63,040 bases of DNA, from contig DRGL01000010.1 of the NCBI GenBank assembly GCA_011050085.1, positions 1-63,040 on the forward strand, read 5' to 3'. The notes below the pieces were generated by a model. That model did not search any database, was not told where the DNA came from, and was given only the letters and a program-made list of their open reading frames with translations. Source of the stretch: Pricia antarctica (GTDB lineage: Bacteria; Bacteroidota; Bacteroidia; Flavobacteriales; Flavobacteriaceae). The number at the start of each line of letters is the position of its first letter. The stretch's first letter is position 1. Of this stretch, positions 54,290-63,040 are shown one piece after another. A program made the translations under genes and the position numbers.

Positions 54290-57200
54290 ATTTATCGACC
54301 CTCAGCATAAAGCGACCTGTTCTGACCATTGTGATGAATATCGCCCTGATTCTCTTCGGAATTATTGGATACACGTATTTGGGCGTTCGTGAATTTCCAT
54401 CCATCGATCCGGCACAGGTTTCGGTGACCACAAATTATTCAGGGGCCAATGCCGATATCATCGAATCTCAGATTACCGAACCGCTGGAGAAATCAATTAA
54501 CTCCATTGATGGAATCCGAAATATCACATCCTCAAGCATTCAAGGTTCTAGTCAAATTAGTATAGAATTCGACTTGGACAAAAACCTTGAAGAGGCTGCC
54601 AACGATGTACGGGATAAGGTCTCGCAAGCGGGGCGCAACTTACCCGACGATATCGATGCGCCGCCCGTGGTTACAAAAGCCGATGCCGATGCCGACAGAA
54701 TACTTTCGATGACGGTGCAGAGCGAAGGGAAGAATATCCTCGAACTGTCCGATTACGCTGAAAATGTCATCGCACAACGTATCGAGACTATACCCGGAGT
54801 AAGTAGCATTCAAATTTGGGGGCAACGTAAATACGCCATGAAGTTATGGATCGACCCCATCAAATTGGCTTCTTATGGTGCAACGGTCGCCGATGTTCGA
54901 AATGCTTTGCTAGCTCAGAACGTAGAACTTCCTTCCGGTAAACTTACCGGTTCAAATACGGAACTTACCGTTAAGACCATTGGTAATTTATCAACGGAAG
55001 ACGACTTCAACAACATCATTATCCTAACCGATGGCGCAAAGGTGGTACGTATGAGCGATATCGGAAGGGCGGCGCTGGAGGGTGAAAACATGGAGACGAA
55101 AATGAGTGATTCCGGTCAGCCTATGGTTGCCATTGCGGTAGTTCCTCAGCCCGGCACCAATTATTTGGATATTGCGGATGCCTTCTATATCGAATATGAA
55201 AAGTTGCAAAAAGATTTGCCCGAAGGCTTCAAGCTAAATTTGGTAATCGACGATACCGTTTTTGTAAGACGTGCGGTGACCGAGGTGGCAGAGACCCTAT
55301 TGATTTCTATCGTACTCGTCATATTGGTCATCTTTCTTTTTTTTAGAAACTGGGCTATGGCACTACGACCGCTGGTCGACATTCCGGTTTCCTTGATCGC
55401 TACTTTTTTTATAATGTGGATTTTCGGTTTCTCCGTTAATGTGCTTACCCTTTTGGCTATTGTACTCGCAACGGGTCTGGTCGTTGACGACGGCATTGTA
55501 GTCACCGAGAATATCTATAAGAAGGTTGAAGAAGGCATGCATCCCATACAAGCCGCCATCAAGGGTGCCAATGAAATATTTTTTGCGGTCATCTCCATTT
55601 CTATTACCCTAGCTGCTGTATTTCTGCCCGTGATTTTTCTGGAAGGCTTTGTGGGAAGATTGTTCCGTGAATTTGGCGTAGTCCTTGGGGCGGCAGTACT
55701 GATTTCCGCATTTGTTTCGTTGACCCTGACCCCAATGCTCAATGCGTATCTGATGAAACCTGGTAAGCAGAAACAATCGAAATTCTATAATTACACCGAA
55801 AAGTATTTCGTGCAGATGAATAGGTCTTATGCAAAAACCTTAGGTCAATTTATGCAGCGAAAATGGCTCAGCTTTCCAATACTCTTTGTTTGCATCGTAT
55901 TCATTGCGCTTTTCTACAACTTGCTTAAGAAAGAGACCGCACCCTACGATGATCGTAGTTTTGTTCGGTTGAGCGTTACCGCACCGGAAGGCTCGTCGTA
56001 TGATTATATGGACCAATATATGAACCAGATTACGGAACTTATCAACGATTCGGTTCCGGAAAAGAAAGTGAGTCTTGTGCTTACATCACCTGGTTTTGGA
56101 GCGTCTTCGGTTAATAGCGGTAGGGCCAATATAGCATTGGTCGAACCAAATAAAAGAACACGTTCCCAAAATGAGATTGCGAACGACCTTGGGCGTTGGG
56201 CAAAATCGTATGTAGGTGCAAAATCAAATGTTTCCGAACGCCCGACCATTTCCGTGAACCGGCGTGGAGGTCCCCCTGTGCAGTACATCATACAGGCCCC
56301 TAACTTTGAGCGGCTGGAGGAAAAAATACCCGAATTTATGGCGGAAGCTGAAAAAGACCCTACTTTTTCGTTTACCGATGTGGATTTAAAATTCAATAAA
56401 CCGGAAATCTATGTGTCCATAGATCGTGAAAAAGCCGAAAGTTTAGGGGTGTCAGTACTCGATGTGGCACAGACCCTACAACTCTCATTAAGCGGTCAGC
56501 GTTTCGGATATTTCTTGATGAACGGAAAACAGTATCAAGTAATGGGTCAGTTCGATAAAGAAGATCGTAATGCCCCCATTGACCTTACTTCCGTATTTGT
56601 CAGAAATAAAGAAGGCATGTTAATTCAACTTGATAATTTTGTAAATACCACCGAGCACAGCAGTCCGCCTCAGCTCTTTCACCATAACCGTTATATGGCG
56701 GCGACCGTTTCTGCGAACCTAGCCCCGGGTAAAAGTATAAAAGATGGCATCGATGCCATGGAGCGTATCAAGGAGAAGGTCTTGGACGATTCCTTTACCA
56801 CCGATCTTGGAGGGGAATCTAGGGATTTTTCGGAAAGTAGTTCGAATACGCTATTCGCCTTCGGTCTCGCACTTTTACTGATCTATCTGATTTTGGCCGC
56901 ACAGTTCGAGAGTTTTATCGACCCTTTTATTATCATTCTTACGGTTCCTATGGCGGTTGCAGGGGCCTTGTTCTCCCTTTGGCTTTTCGGACAGTCTTGG
57001 AATATTTTCAGTCAGATCGGTACCATTATGCTTATCGGTCTTGTAACTAAAAACGGGATTTTGATCGTAGAGTTCGCCAATCAATTGCGCGAACAGGATG
57101 TTCCTAAAATTGAAGCGATACTTCGAGCTTCCGAATCCCGTTTACGCCCCATTCTTATGACCAGTCTTACCATTGCCCTTGGTGCGTTGCCCATTGCGGT

Positions 57201-57387
57201 AGCCTTAGGTGCCGCGTCTACCAGTCGTATCGGTATGGGTGTTGTGATTATAGGAGGTACCCTTTTCTCGTTGGCCTTAACCTTATTCGTTATTCCGGCA
57301 GTATATGCCATGTGGTCCAAAGAAAGAAGCCATCATCCCGAATTCGATTATCTGGAAAAACATGAAAATGAATTGCAGCATTCGTAG
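54286..57387 (+). CDS. RND efflux permease (HAE1/AcrB-like)
   Basis: 1033 aa, twelve-helix RND transporter. It opens with LSIKRPVLTIVMNIALILFG and LGVREFPSIDPAQVSV; helix 4 carries the proton-relay LVVDDGIVVTENIYKK, and the helix 10-12 region TKNGILIVEFANQLRE and the end ASTSRIGMGVVIIGG are standard. It exports hydrophobic or amphiphilic compounds with proton influx. Middle gene of a three-gene operon. Confidence 0.96.
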   Translation: MNLSTLSIKRPVLTIVMNIALILFGIIGYTYLGVREFPSIDPAQVSVTTNYSGANADIIESQITEPLEKSINSIDGIRNITSSSIQGSSQISIEFDLDKNLEEAANDVRDKVSQAGRNLPDDIDAPPVVTKADADADRILSMTVQSEGKNILELSDYAENVIAQRIETIPGVSSIQIWGQRKYAMKLWIDPIKLASYGATVADVRNALLAQNVELPSGKLTGSNTELTVKTIGNLSTEDDFNNIIILTDGAKVVRMSDIGRAALEGENMETKMSDSGQPMVAIAVVPQPGTNYLDIADAFYIEYEKLQKDLPEGFKLNLVIDDTVFVRRAVTEVAETLLISIVLVILVIFLFFRNWAMALRPLVDIPVSLIATFFIMWIFGFSVNVLTLLAIVLATGLVVDDGIVVTENIYKKVEEGMHPIQAAIKGANEIFFAVISISITLAAVFLPVIFLEGFVGRLFREFGVVLGAAVLISAFVSLTLTPMLNAYLMKPGKQKQSKFYNYTEKYFVQMNRSYAKTLGQFMQRKWLSFPILFVCIVFIALFYNLLKKETAPYDDRSFVRLSVTAPEGSSYDYMDQYMNQITELINDSVPEKKVSLVLTSPGFGASSVNSGRANIALVEPNKRTRSQNEIANDLGRWAKSYVGAKSNVSERPTISVNRRGGPPVQYIIQAPNFERLEEKIPEFMAEAEKDPTFSFTDVDLKFNKPEIYVSIDREKAESLGVSVLDVAQTLQLSLSGQRFGYFLMNGKQYQVMGQFDKEDRNAPIDLTSVFVRNKEGMLIQLDNFVNTTEHSSPPQLFHHNRYMAATVSANLAPGKSIKDGIDAMERIKEKVLDDSFTTDLGGESRDFSESSSNTLFAFGLALLLIYLILAAQFESFIDPFIIILTVPMAVAGALFSLWLFGQSWNIFSQIGTIMLIGLVTKNGILIVEFANQLREQDVPKIEAILRASESRLRPILMTSLTIALGALPIAVALGAASTSRIGMGVVIIGGTLFSLALTLFVIPAVYAMWSKERSHHPEFDYLEKHENELQHS

Positions 57388-58693
57388 GGTGAAAAACGCC
57401 AGATATTTCATTATTGTTTTTATGTTTCTTGTGAAAACGGCTCAGGCGCAACAAGTTTTGACGGTCGAGGAAGCGGTTTCTGTTGCTTTAGAGAACAATT
57501 ATGAAATAAAACTGGCCAAAAATAACCTTGACATCAATCGAACTGGTGTTAGTTTGGGCAATGCCGGAATGCTTCCACAAGTTGAAGCGAGTATTACGGA
57601 CAACAATAATGTTCAAAACCTCTCTCAAGTTCGGTCCGACGGAAGTTCGGTTCAGCGGTCGAATGCCAAGAACAATTCGCTGGGTTATGGAGTCGGATTA
57701 GATTTGGTTCTTTTTGACGGTTTTGCCATGTTCGCCAGATACGAGCAACTCAAAAAATTGGAAGATTTGGGGGAGGCTGAATTGAATCAAGCCATTTTAG
57801 ACAGGGTAGGTGATGTGATGAATACGTATTATCAGCTGGTACAGCAAAAACAGGAGCTTGCCGCTTTAGATAGTACCGTGGTGATTTCGCAACAGCGGGT
57901 CGGCTTGGCAGAAAATAGATTTACGATAGGAAGGGCATCTAAACTTGAGTTACTTAATGCTCAGGTCGACCTGAATACTGATCGTGTCTTATTATCAAGG
58001 CAAAAGGAATTGTATGCCAATACTAAAACGAGTCTCAACCAAATTTTGGCCCGCGATACGCAAACCGATTTTACGGTTATAGATGCGATGATCGTTGATG
58101 AATCTTTATCACTACCTCAATTAGAAACTTTGGCTAAAGAACGAAATCCGGATCTACTGGCCGAGCTTATCAACAAACGGGTTGCTGAATTGGAGTTGAG
58201 GCGTGTGCGTGCCGCACGTTATCCGACGATTATTGGAAATACCGGTTATAACTTTAATGAATCGGAATCTAGCCTAGGCTTTACGACTAGTTCTTCCGCA
58301 AGAGGTTTTAATTATGGTTTTACCGCTAGTGTCAATGTGTTTGACGGTTTTAATCAGAAGCGTGTTGAAGACATTGCAAAAATTGAAATAGATAACAAAA
58401 GCATTGTCATTGCGCAACAGGAACAGGCCATACAGGCGCAGTTGGAAATCGCCTACCAAACCTACCTGACCAATGTGAGTTTGATAGCGGTTGAAGGCAA
58501 TAACGAGACCATTGCCAAGGAGAATCTGGATATTACCCTTGAAAAATATGACATAGGCACGATTACCACGTTGGAGTTCAGAACGGCGCAACTGAATTAC
58601 ATAAACGCAAAAGTACGTTTCAGCGAAGCTACCTATCAGGCAAAACTTTCCGAAATTTTCTTAAAGCAATTATCGGGTAGCCTAAACCTTTGA
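57362..58693 (+). CDS. TolC-like outer-membrane efflux protein
   Basis: 443 aa from ATG at 57362, which overlaps the permease end by 26 bases (57368 is an alternative); the earlier in-frame start adds only permease shadow sequence. Signal peptide ARYFIIVFMFLVKTAQAQ. Two OEP repeats follow, with LTVEEAVSVALENNYEIKLA and ISQQRVGLAENRFTIGRASKLELLNAQ-type helices in the first half and LEKYDIGTITTLEFRTAQLN in the second. It is the outer-membrane exit duct of the pump. Confidence 0.94.
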   Translation: MKMNCSIRRVKNARYFIIVFMFLVKTAQAQQVLTVEEAVSVALENNYEIKLAKNNLDINRTGVSLGNAGMLPQVEASITDNNNVQNLSQVRSDGSSVQRSNAKNNSLGYGVGLDLVLFDGFAMFARYEQLKKLEDLGEAELNQAILDRVGDVMNTYYQLVQQKQELAALDSTVVISQQRVGLAENRFTIGRASKLELLNAQVDLNTDRVLLSRQKELYANTKTSLNQILARDTQTDFTVIDAMIVDESLSLPQLETLAKERNPDLLAELINKRVAELELRRVRAARYPTIIGNTGYNFNESESSLGFTTSSSARGFNYGFTASVNVFDGFNQKRVEDIAKIEIDNKSIVIAQQEQAIQAQLEIAYQTYLTNVSLIAVEGNNETIAKENLDITLEKYDIGTITTLEFRTAQLNYINAKVRFSEATYQAKLSEIFLKQLSGSLNL

Positions 58694-58767
58694 TTTCATC
58701 CTATTTCATCATCATCTGCTGACCTGTTATTTTAAGAGGACATTTGCCGTAAACCGTTGTTATTTAT

Positions 58768-58801
58768 CTATCCCATCATAAACGACGTACCCATTACTGT
58801 T
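58768..58801 (-). repeat. Second copy of the DUF1501 gene's last codons
   Basis: CTATCCCATCATAAA occurs at 58768 and again at 58833, 65 bases apart. On the minus strand both encode SF-Met-Met-Gly-stop, once as the real end of the DUF1501 protein (MSKSFMMG) and once as an orphan tail TVMGTSFMMG. It is a small duplicated or leftover C-terminal-tail fragment. Confidence 0.7.
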
Positions 58802-58832
58802 AGCGCCGTTGGCTATGCAATTTGTAATCGTT

Positions 58833-60545
58833 CTATCCCATCATAAAAGATTTACTCATTTTATGTTGTTGTACCTGGATTCGGTAAATATATTTTCCCG
58901 GTGCCAAATGACCCGGCATATTTTCCCGAATGTTGATTTCGTTCGGCCCTTCGCTCATTATCGCGTTTTTGACCGTACCAACACGTTGTCCCAAAATATT
59001 GAACAGTGCTATATCGACATGAGCTGTGACAGGCATCTCTAAATATATATGGGGAGTTTGTGCTGTAGGATAAAAGGGTTTGTGTACCATTCCGTTCATC
59101 TGGTCCGTATTGGGTATTACAGGTTCATCGGGCTGTTCCGCAGTAGGATTGTCTGGAAAAGTTGGGGCGTCGTCACTATAGGCAATATCCGGAAAATCGC
59201 TCCCACTGCAATTGAAACCTAAATTTACAGGGGCATAGGGGTGGTCGAGTAAGTGCTGTTCTACTAAGGGAATGGGTACGCAGAGCCATTCCGCTAGAAC
59301 GGTGGCATAAAGATCCCGGAAGTCCATGGTGTATTCTAAATTACCGCGAGAATCTGGATCGGACAAGGTCGGATGTTCGCCTACAAAAGCGCTTCCTTGC
59401 AATCCCTTTCCAAAAAAAAGCGTTGGGGCCGCCTTACCGTGATCGGTACCGTTGGAGCCGTTCTCAAAAATACGTCGTCCGAATTCGGAAAATGTCATGC
59501 TTAGCACCTTTTCGTCTTGTTGCGTGAAGCCAAGGTCTTCGTAAAAATTGTCAATTGCAATGGATAGATTGCTCATCAATCTTTCGTGCGCCAAGGGCTG
59601 GTTACCATGGGTGTCAAAACCACCTATGGAAATCATATAAACTTTTGTGCCTAGATTTCCTTTAATCAATCGGGCCAAAAGAGCCAATTGCCGGGCAAAA
59701 CCATGTTTTTGATACTCGACCTGATTTTGACCTCGAGACCATGCTTCGTGTATGACGCCTGAGTATTCGTAAGTCGTATTGGCAACACCTCTTAAAAATT
59801 TGAGCTGCTCGCCATACATACAATCACCAAAAAGATTTTCTTCTAGGCCATATACTACGCCAGATTCAGCAATTTCTTCAAGTTGTTCAACATTAGAAGT
59901 CACGAAAGCATAATTTGTTTCATCGCCCTGAAAGACCAAACTGCCGAACTGGCCAATCTGTATGGCTGCAGGCGCGGCTGGCGGGTTTATCAAGTAATCG
60001 GGATAAGTCTGTTCGAAATGCCGGCCCATCCATCCCGTATTCAATCCGCTGAAACCTGAAGTGTTCAAATCTGTATTTGCAAAAACGTCGGAACCGGTAA
60101 AATGGGAAAGACTTTGGCCTTCATATCCTACACCGTGGACTGCTTTGAACTGGCCGTCAGCCCACATGGGCTCCAAGGCTTTCATATAAGAAGGCACCCC
60201 GAATTCATCGGTCAATTTCAAAACTTTACTTTCAGGAATATAAATGTTCGGACGTGCGTTGGCATAGGCATCATATTGTTCGATAGGAATAACCGTGCTA
60301 AGGCCATCGTTACCACCCGATAGCCGAATCAGTATTAAGATATTGTCTGTCTCTGCATCGGCAATGGCGGAAGTCAATGGAGATGGGGCAGAAGCGGTCA
60401 GGAAATTACTGCCCAGCATCATCGAACCCGAACCTGCAATGCCCAAGGCCTGTAAAAAAGAACGTCGGTTCCATGTTTTGTGTTCGAGGTCGTGGCCTTC
60501 GTGTTCGAGCCCTTTATGAGGGCTTATGTTGTGGGTATCGCACAT
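58833..60545 (-). CDS. DUF1501-domain protein with T9SS-like C-terminal tail
   Basis: 570 aa. The N-terminus has a Tat-like signal (NRRSFLQALGIAGSGSMML). The DUF1501 core shows ILILIRLSGGNDGLSTV, FSEFGRRIFENGSNGTDHG and TLFFGKGLQG, the sulfatase-like metal-site blocks of the family. The last ~75 residues, with IALFNILGQRVGTV and APGKYIYRIQ ending KMSKSFMMG, look like a type A type IX secretion sorting domain. Nine bases follow the DUF1800 gene; the two families nearly always pair. Function of the pair is unknown. Confidence 0.92.
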   Translation of the reverse strand: MCDTHNISPHKGLEHEGHDLEHKTWNRRSFLQALGIAGSGSMMLGSNFLTASAPSPLTSAIADAETDNILILIRLSGGNDGLSTVIPIEQYDAYANARPNIYIPESKVLKLTDEFGVPSYMKALEPMWADGQFKAVHGVGYEGQSLSHFTGSDVFANTDLNTSGFSGLNTGWMGRHFEQTYPDYLINPPAAPAAIQIGQFGSLVFQGDETNYAFVTSNVEQLEEIAESGVVYGLEENLFGDCMYGEQLKFLRGVANTTYEYSGVIHEAWSRGQNQVEYQKHGFARQLALLARLIKGNLGTKVYMISIGGFDTHGNQPLAHERLMSNLSIAIDNFYEDLGFTQQDEKVLSMTFSEFGRRIFENGSNGTDHGKAAPTLFFGKGLQGSAFVGEHPTLSDPDSRGNLEYTMDFRDLYATVLAEWLCVPIPLVEQHLLDHPYAPVNLGFNCSGSDFPDIAYSDDAPTFPDNPTAEQPDEPVIPNTDQMNGMVHKPFYPTAQTPHIYLEMPVTAHVDIALFNILGQRVGTVKNAIMSEGPNEINIRENMPGHLAPGKYIYRIQVQQHKMSKSFMMG

Positions 60546-60554
60546 AGTGGTAGG

Positions 60555-62048
60555 TTATTTTAGTTGAAATTCGGGTTGTCGGGCAAGGTATTGTACCAGA
60601 TTGTATACTTGGGTGGGACCTTCCATGGCCGTACCCAATGTCCAAACTGGAGAGCTTCCCCCTTCAAAGTATTGAGGTGGAATATCACCCCTAAAAATGG
60701 TAAATGCCTTTTCGTATTCCTGTTCGTTAAGTAAGCCTTTCGGAAGTATAAAATCGATGATGTGACGGGCAACGAAATCAGGGTTGTTGCTGGTAAGTCC
60801 GTCGTTACCTGAAATCGATATTCCCAAAGCTCGAAACTGTTCGCTATCGGCATCAAAAAACTCTTGCAAAATGGTCTCTATGGTCAGCCATCTGCCAATC
60901 ATAAAATTTGTGTTGATCCATTCTCTACCTCGCTGCCAACCTGCTACGTCAATGGGATTGAACAGTTCTTGGCTCAATAAACCGGCATAGTTGACCAAAC
61001 TGGAAACGCTTGTATCGTCTTGGGGAAAATTACATTCCGTCAGCAAATTAAAATAAAGATCAAAGGGGCTTTTAATGATTACCCCAATAGCATTGTCATC
61101 AAAAAAGTGCTCACTTTTAAAAAGTTGTGAAAGAACGGGAGCAATCTCAAAGTCATTTGCTAAAAATGTGTCTGCCATACCCGAGATTATGGTTTGGGCA
61201 TTGCCAGAATCGTATCTAGAATCTGGGTGAACAAAGAATTCATAAAGCTTTCTACAAATGAATTCAGCAATTTCGTTGGCCCTTTGTTCGAAGAGAATAG
61301 TGATGACATCGTCATAGCCCCAGTTACCTGTCTGTCCAAGTATGGTCTTTGAGCCTTCATCGTGCTTGTCTGCTTTAAAGGCTACCGGTTCACAGCCAAT
61401 TTCACCACGTTCTACATATCCCGTTAGGGCACGGGCGGTCTCGATAATATCTTGTTCTGTGTATCCATTACCTTCTCCCAAGGTAAAAAGTTCATAAAGT
61501 TCTCGGGCATAATTCTCATTGGGCCGGTTCCGATTATTGAAAACACCATCCAAATAATATAGCATTGCATCGGTAAGTCCTATCTCGGACACAAAAGTTT
61601 TAAAATTACCTAAGGCATTTCGCTGCAAGCAATTGATATAATGGTATAGAAACGGGTTGCATCTGTAGATTTTACGTTCCGCAACGAAATGATTGCTCCA
61701 AAAGAAGCTCATTCGGTCATATAAGGTAGTATCAAGCAAGCCTTTCGCGTAATTCAAACTGAATTCTGCGCGTTGCTCTGTTTGAATTTCCCTGCGCAGA
61801 TCATCATCTTCTGGATAATTGCTGCTGTTCCAATTGGCCCAAACAGGTGCTGGAAGCGGGTTTTGATTAAGGGCTTGGTTTACTATGGCATCTACCAATG
61901 TAGCGGCATCTTGACCGACCGCCTGATTTAATGTTTCGATTGAGGCGCTGAAACCTAATCTTCGATACAAATGCGCGGCTTTGTTCCGGTCAATGGGGAT
62001 TGTATACGGCGTCAAGGGCGCCGTATTACAGTTCACTAAATATTCCAT
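60555..62048 (-). CDS. DUF1800-domain protein
   Basis: 497 aa. AAHLYRRLGFSASIETLNQA opens the family; MSFFWSNHFVAERKI, RPNENYARELYELFTLGEGNGYTEQD, and EFICRKLYEFFVHPD are conserved blocks. No signal peptide is evident at the proposed start, which may be a little too far upstream or unusual. First gene of the DUF1800/DUF1501 pair. Function unknown. Confidence 0.92.
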   Translation of the reverse strand: MEYLVNCNTAPLTPYTIPIDRNKAAHLYRRLGFSASIETLNQAVGQDAATLVDAIVNQALNQNPLPAPVWANWNSSNYPEDDDLRREIQTEQRAEFSLNYAKGLLDTTLYDRMSFFWSNHFVAERKIYRCNPFLYHYINCLQRNALGNFKTFVSEIGLTDAMLYYLDGVFNNRNRPNENYARELYELFTLGEGNGYTEQDIIETARALTGYVERGEIGCEPVAFKADKHDEGSKTILGQTGNWGYDDVITILFEQRANEIAEFICRKLYEFFVHPDSRYDSGNAQTIISGMADTFLANDFEIAPVLSQLFKSEHFFDDNAIGVIIKSPFDLYFNLLTECNFPQDDTSVSSLVNYAGLLSQELFNPIDVAGWQRGREWINTNFMIGRWLTIETILQEFFDADSEQFRALGISISGNDGLTSNNPDFVARHIIDFILPKGLLNEQEYEKAFTIFRGDIPPQYFEGGSSPVWTLGTAMEGPTQVYNLVQYLARQPEFQLK

Positions 62049-62251
62049 AGTTTTCAGTAGGCTTTAGTTCTTGCACGTGTTTGGGGAACATACAAGGATG
62101 TTTCTTAAACGACCTAGCTTTTCCTATAGTGTGGTAACTCTTGTGTTTTCGACGTATGACCTAAAAATTTGAAACTTTGTCGATTTAATTGGGTTAGGAA
62201 AACTATTTTTTTCATGGAAGAGTTATAGTTTGGTCTAAATCAGTACTACTT

Positions 62252-62614
62252 ATGGGTAAACACAATGAGTTCGGAAAAGAAGGCGAAAAGATTGCCGCTA
62301 ATTTTTTGATAGAAAAAGGATATACCATCCAATATAAAAACTACCGTTATTTAAAGGCGGAAATCGATATTATTGCCCAAAAGAAGGATATTCTGGCTGT
62401 GGTTGAAGTACGGGCACGTAGTTCTGACCGTATAATTCCTATAGCAGCTACCATTACCGAGAAAAAAAAGCAATTATTAATTGCGGGTGCAGACCAATAT
62501 GTGACATCCCGAAAACTAAAAGATGTTGAGGTGCGATTTGACGTTATAACGATTTTGAGAAATAAAAATGGATTCGAAATTGAGCACTTAGAAAGCGCTT
62601 TCTATCATTTTTGA
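62252..62614 (+). CDS. YraN/UPF0102-family protein
   Basis: 120 aa. FGKEGEKIAANFLIEKGYTI and the nuclease-like AEIDIIAQKKDILAVVEVRARS fit UPF0102, a restriction-endonuclease-like fold (E-x-D ... E-V-(K/R)). The usual Lys of the EVK triad is Arg here (EVR), which may weaken any catalytic activity. Function of the family is not established. Plus strand, divergent from the DUF1800 gene. Confidence 0.9.
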   Translation: MGKHNEFGKEGEKIAANFLIEKGYTIQYKNYRYLKAEIDIIAQKKDILAVVEVRARSSDRIIPIAATITEKKKQLLIAGADQYVTSRKLKDVEVRFDVITILRNKNGFEIEHLESAFYHF

Positions 62615-62753
62615 TTGATTAATAAAAAGCAATTCAAAGACCATCCAAATCATATTTTTGAAGGACCATGATTGGAATCTGAAAGGAATACGATGAGGCA
62701 ATTTGTTTTATATGTAACAATTTGTTTTATTTGCACGACAATCAACAACTCCA

Positions 62754-63040
62754 ATGAAAACCATATCTTCAATAGTAGAGCAGTACATTAAAAAGAAGCC
62801 TTTCTTGCAAAGCGCTTTAGCGCAAGGAATAATCAACCTGACTTCGTTATCACGAATTATCAATCCTGAAATAGAGCAAGAACTTGGAAAGGATGTCCGT
62901 AATGGGGCTATCGTAATGGCACTGAAAAGGTTGTCAGACGATTTGGAGTTCCGAGCCACGCACAAAATTATCAAAGTATTGAAGAATATTGGGGAAATCA
63001 CGGTACGCTCATCGTTGACGGACTTTACATTCTTGGTTTC
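62754..63040 (+). CDS. ACT-like/aspartate-kinase-like protein, N-terminal part (cut by window end)
   Basis: 95 complete codons: MKTISSIVEQYIKKKPFLQS, then GIINLTSLSRIINPEIEQEL and NGAIVMALKRLSDDLEF, and IGEITVRSSLTDFTFLV. This resembles the short ACT-bearing proteins that Flavobacteria genomes often label aspartate kinase; no kinase motif is seen in this part, so it looks regulatory. The frame runs off the window. Confidence 0.75.
   Translation, partial: MKTISSIVEQYIKKKPFLQSALAQGIINLTSLSRIINPEIEQELGKDVRNGAIVMALKRLSDDLEFRATHKIIKVLKNIGEITVRSSLTDFTFLV

Overview
The window reads as chromosome of a marine-type member of the Flavobacteriaceae (Bacteroidetes). The evidence is a dialkylresorcinol/flexirubin pigment locus, a tyrosine ammonia-lyase of the Flavobacterium type, a DUF1800/DUF1501 pair with a type IX secretion-like C-terminal tail, few clear Shine-Dalgarno sites, and TAnnTTTG-like -7 boxes. 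Genus cannot be fixed from the window; moderate GC and gene style would fit Zobellia/Maribacter-like organisms.

Left arm (1-7.2 kb) is accessory and scarred. A very AT-rich gene (182-2824, minus) encodes a PHP phosphoesterase fused to an SMC/ABC-type ATPase, an architecture seen in TrlF-like and Ppl-type phage-defence proteins. It is followed by a truncated copy of the ssb promoter and start (2871-3098), an IS3-family remnant ending in a plausible terminal repeat, a stop-riddled IS4-family transposase remnant, an intact fumarylacetoacetate-hydrolase-family gene, the last ~60 codons of a ketoglutarate-semialdehyde-type aldehyde dehydrogenase joined to a shattered esterase, and then the complete ssb gene with its own copy of the same promoter region. 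recQ follows (7.4-9.5 kb).

The centre (9.7-43.7 kb) is a large flexirubin-type locus, almost all on the minus strand. Inferred workflow: tyrosine ammonia-lyase (40788-42320) makes 4-coumarate; the acyl ligase (9693-10982) activates it; ACPs, the ketosynthase/chain-length-factor pair and further ketosynthases, FabG and hot-dog dehydratases build the aryl polyene; a methyltransferase and a divergent flavin halogenase decorate the ring; DarB and DarA make the dialkylresorcinol; a BtrH-like acyltransferase or an Ntn-hydrolase lipoprotein may form the ester; and an MMPL-acyltransferase fusion, an ABC-2 exporter, a LolA-like carrier, lipoproteins, a deacetylase and a glycosyltransferase would place the pigment in the envelope. 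No phosphopantetheinyl transferase or malonyl transferase is visible, so those would come from elsewhere.

Right arm (43.7-63 kb) is mostly ordinary chromosome: a secreted hypothetical protein, a serine hydrolase broken by a perfect 17-bp tandem duplication, a PAP2 phosphatase, a 0.7-kb AT-rich gap, an HDAC-like deacetylase, tex, metG, a three-gene RND efflux operon, the DUF1800/DUF1501 pair, a YraN-family gene and the start of an ACT-like/aspartate-kinase-like gene cut by the window end.
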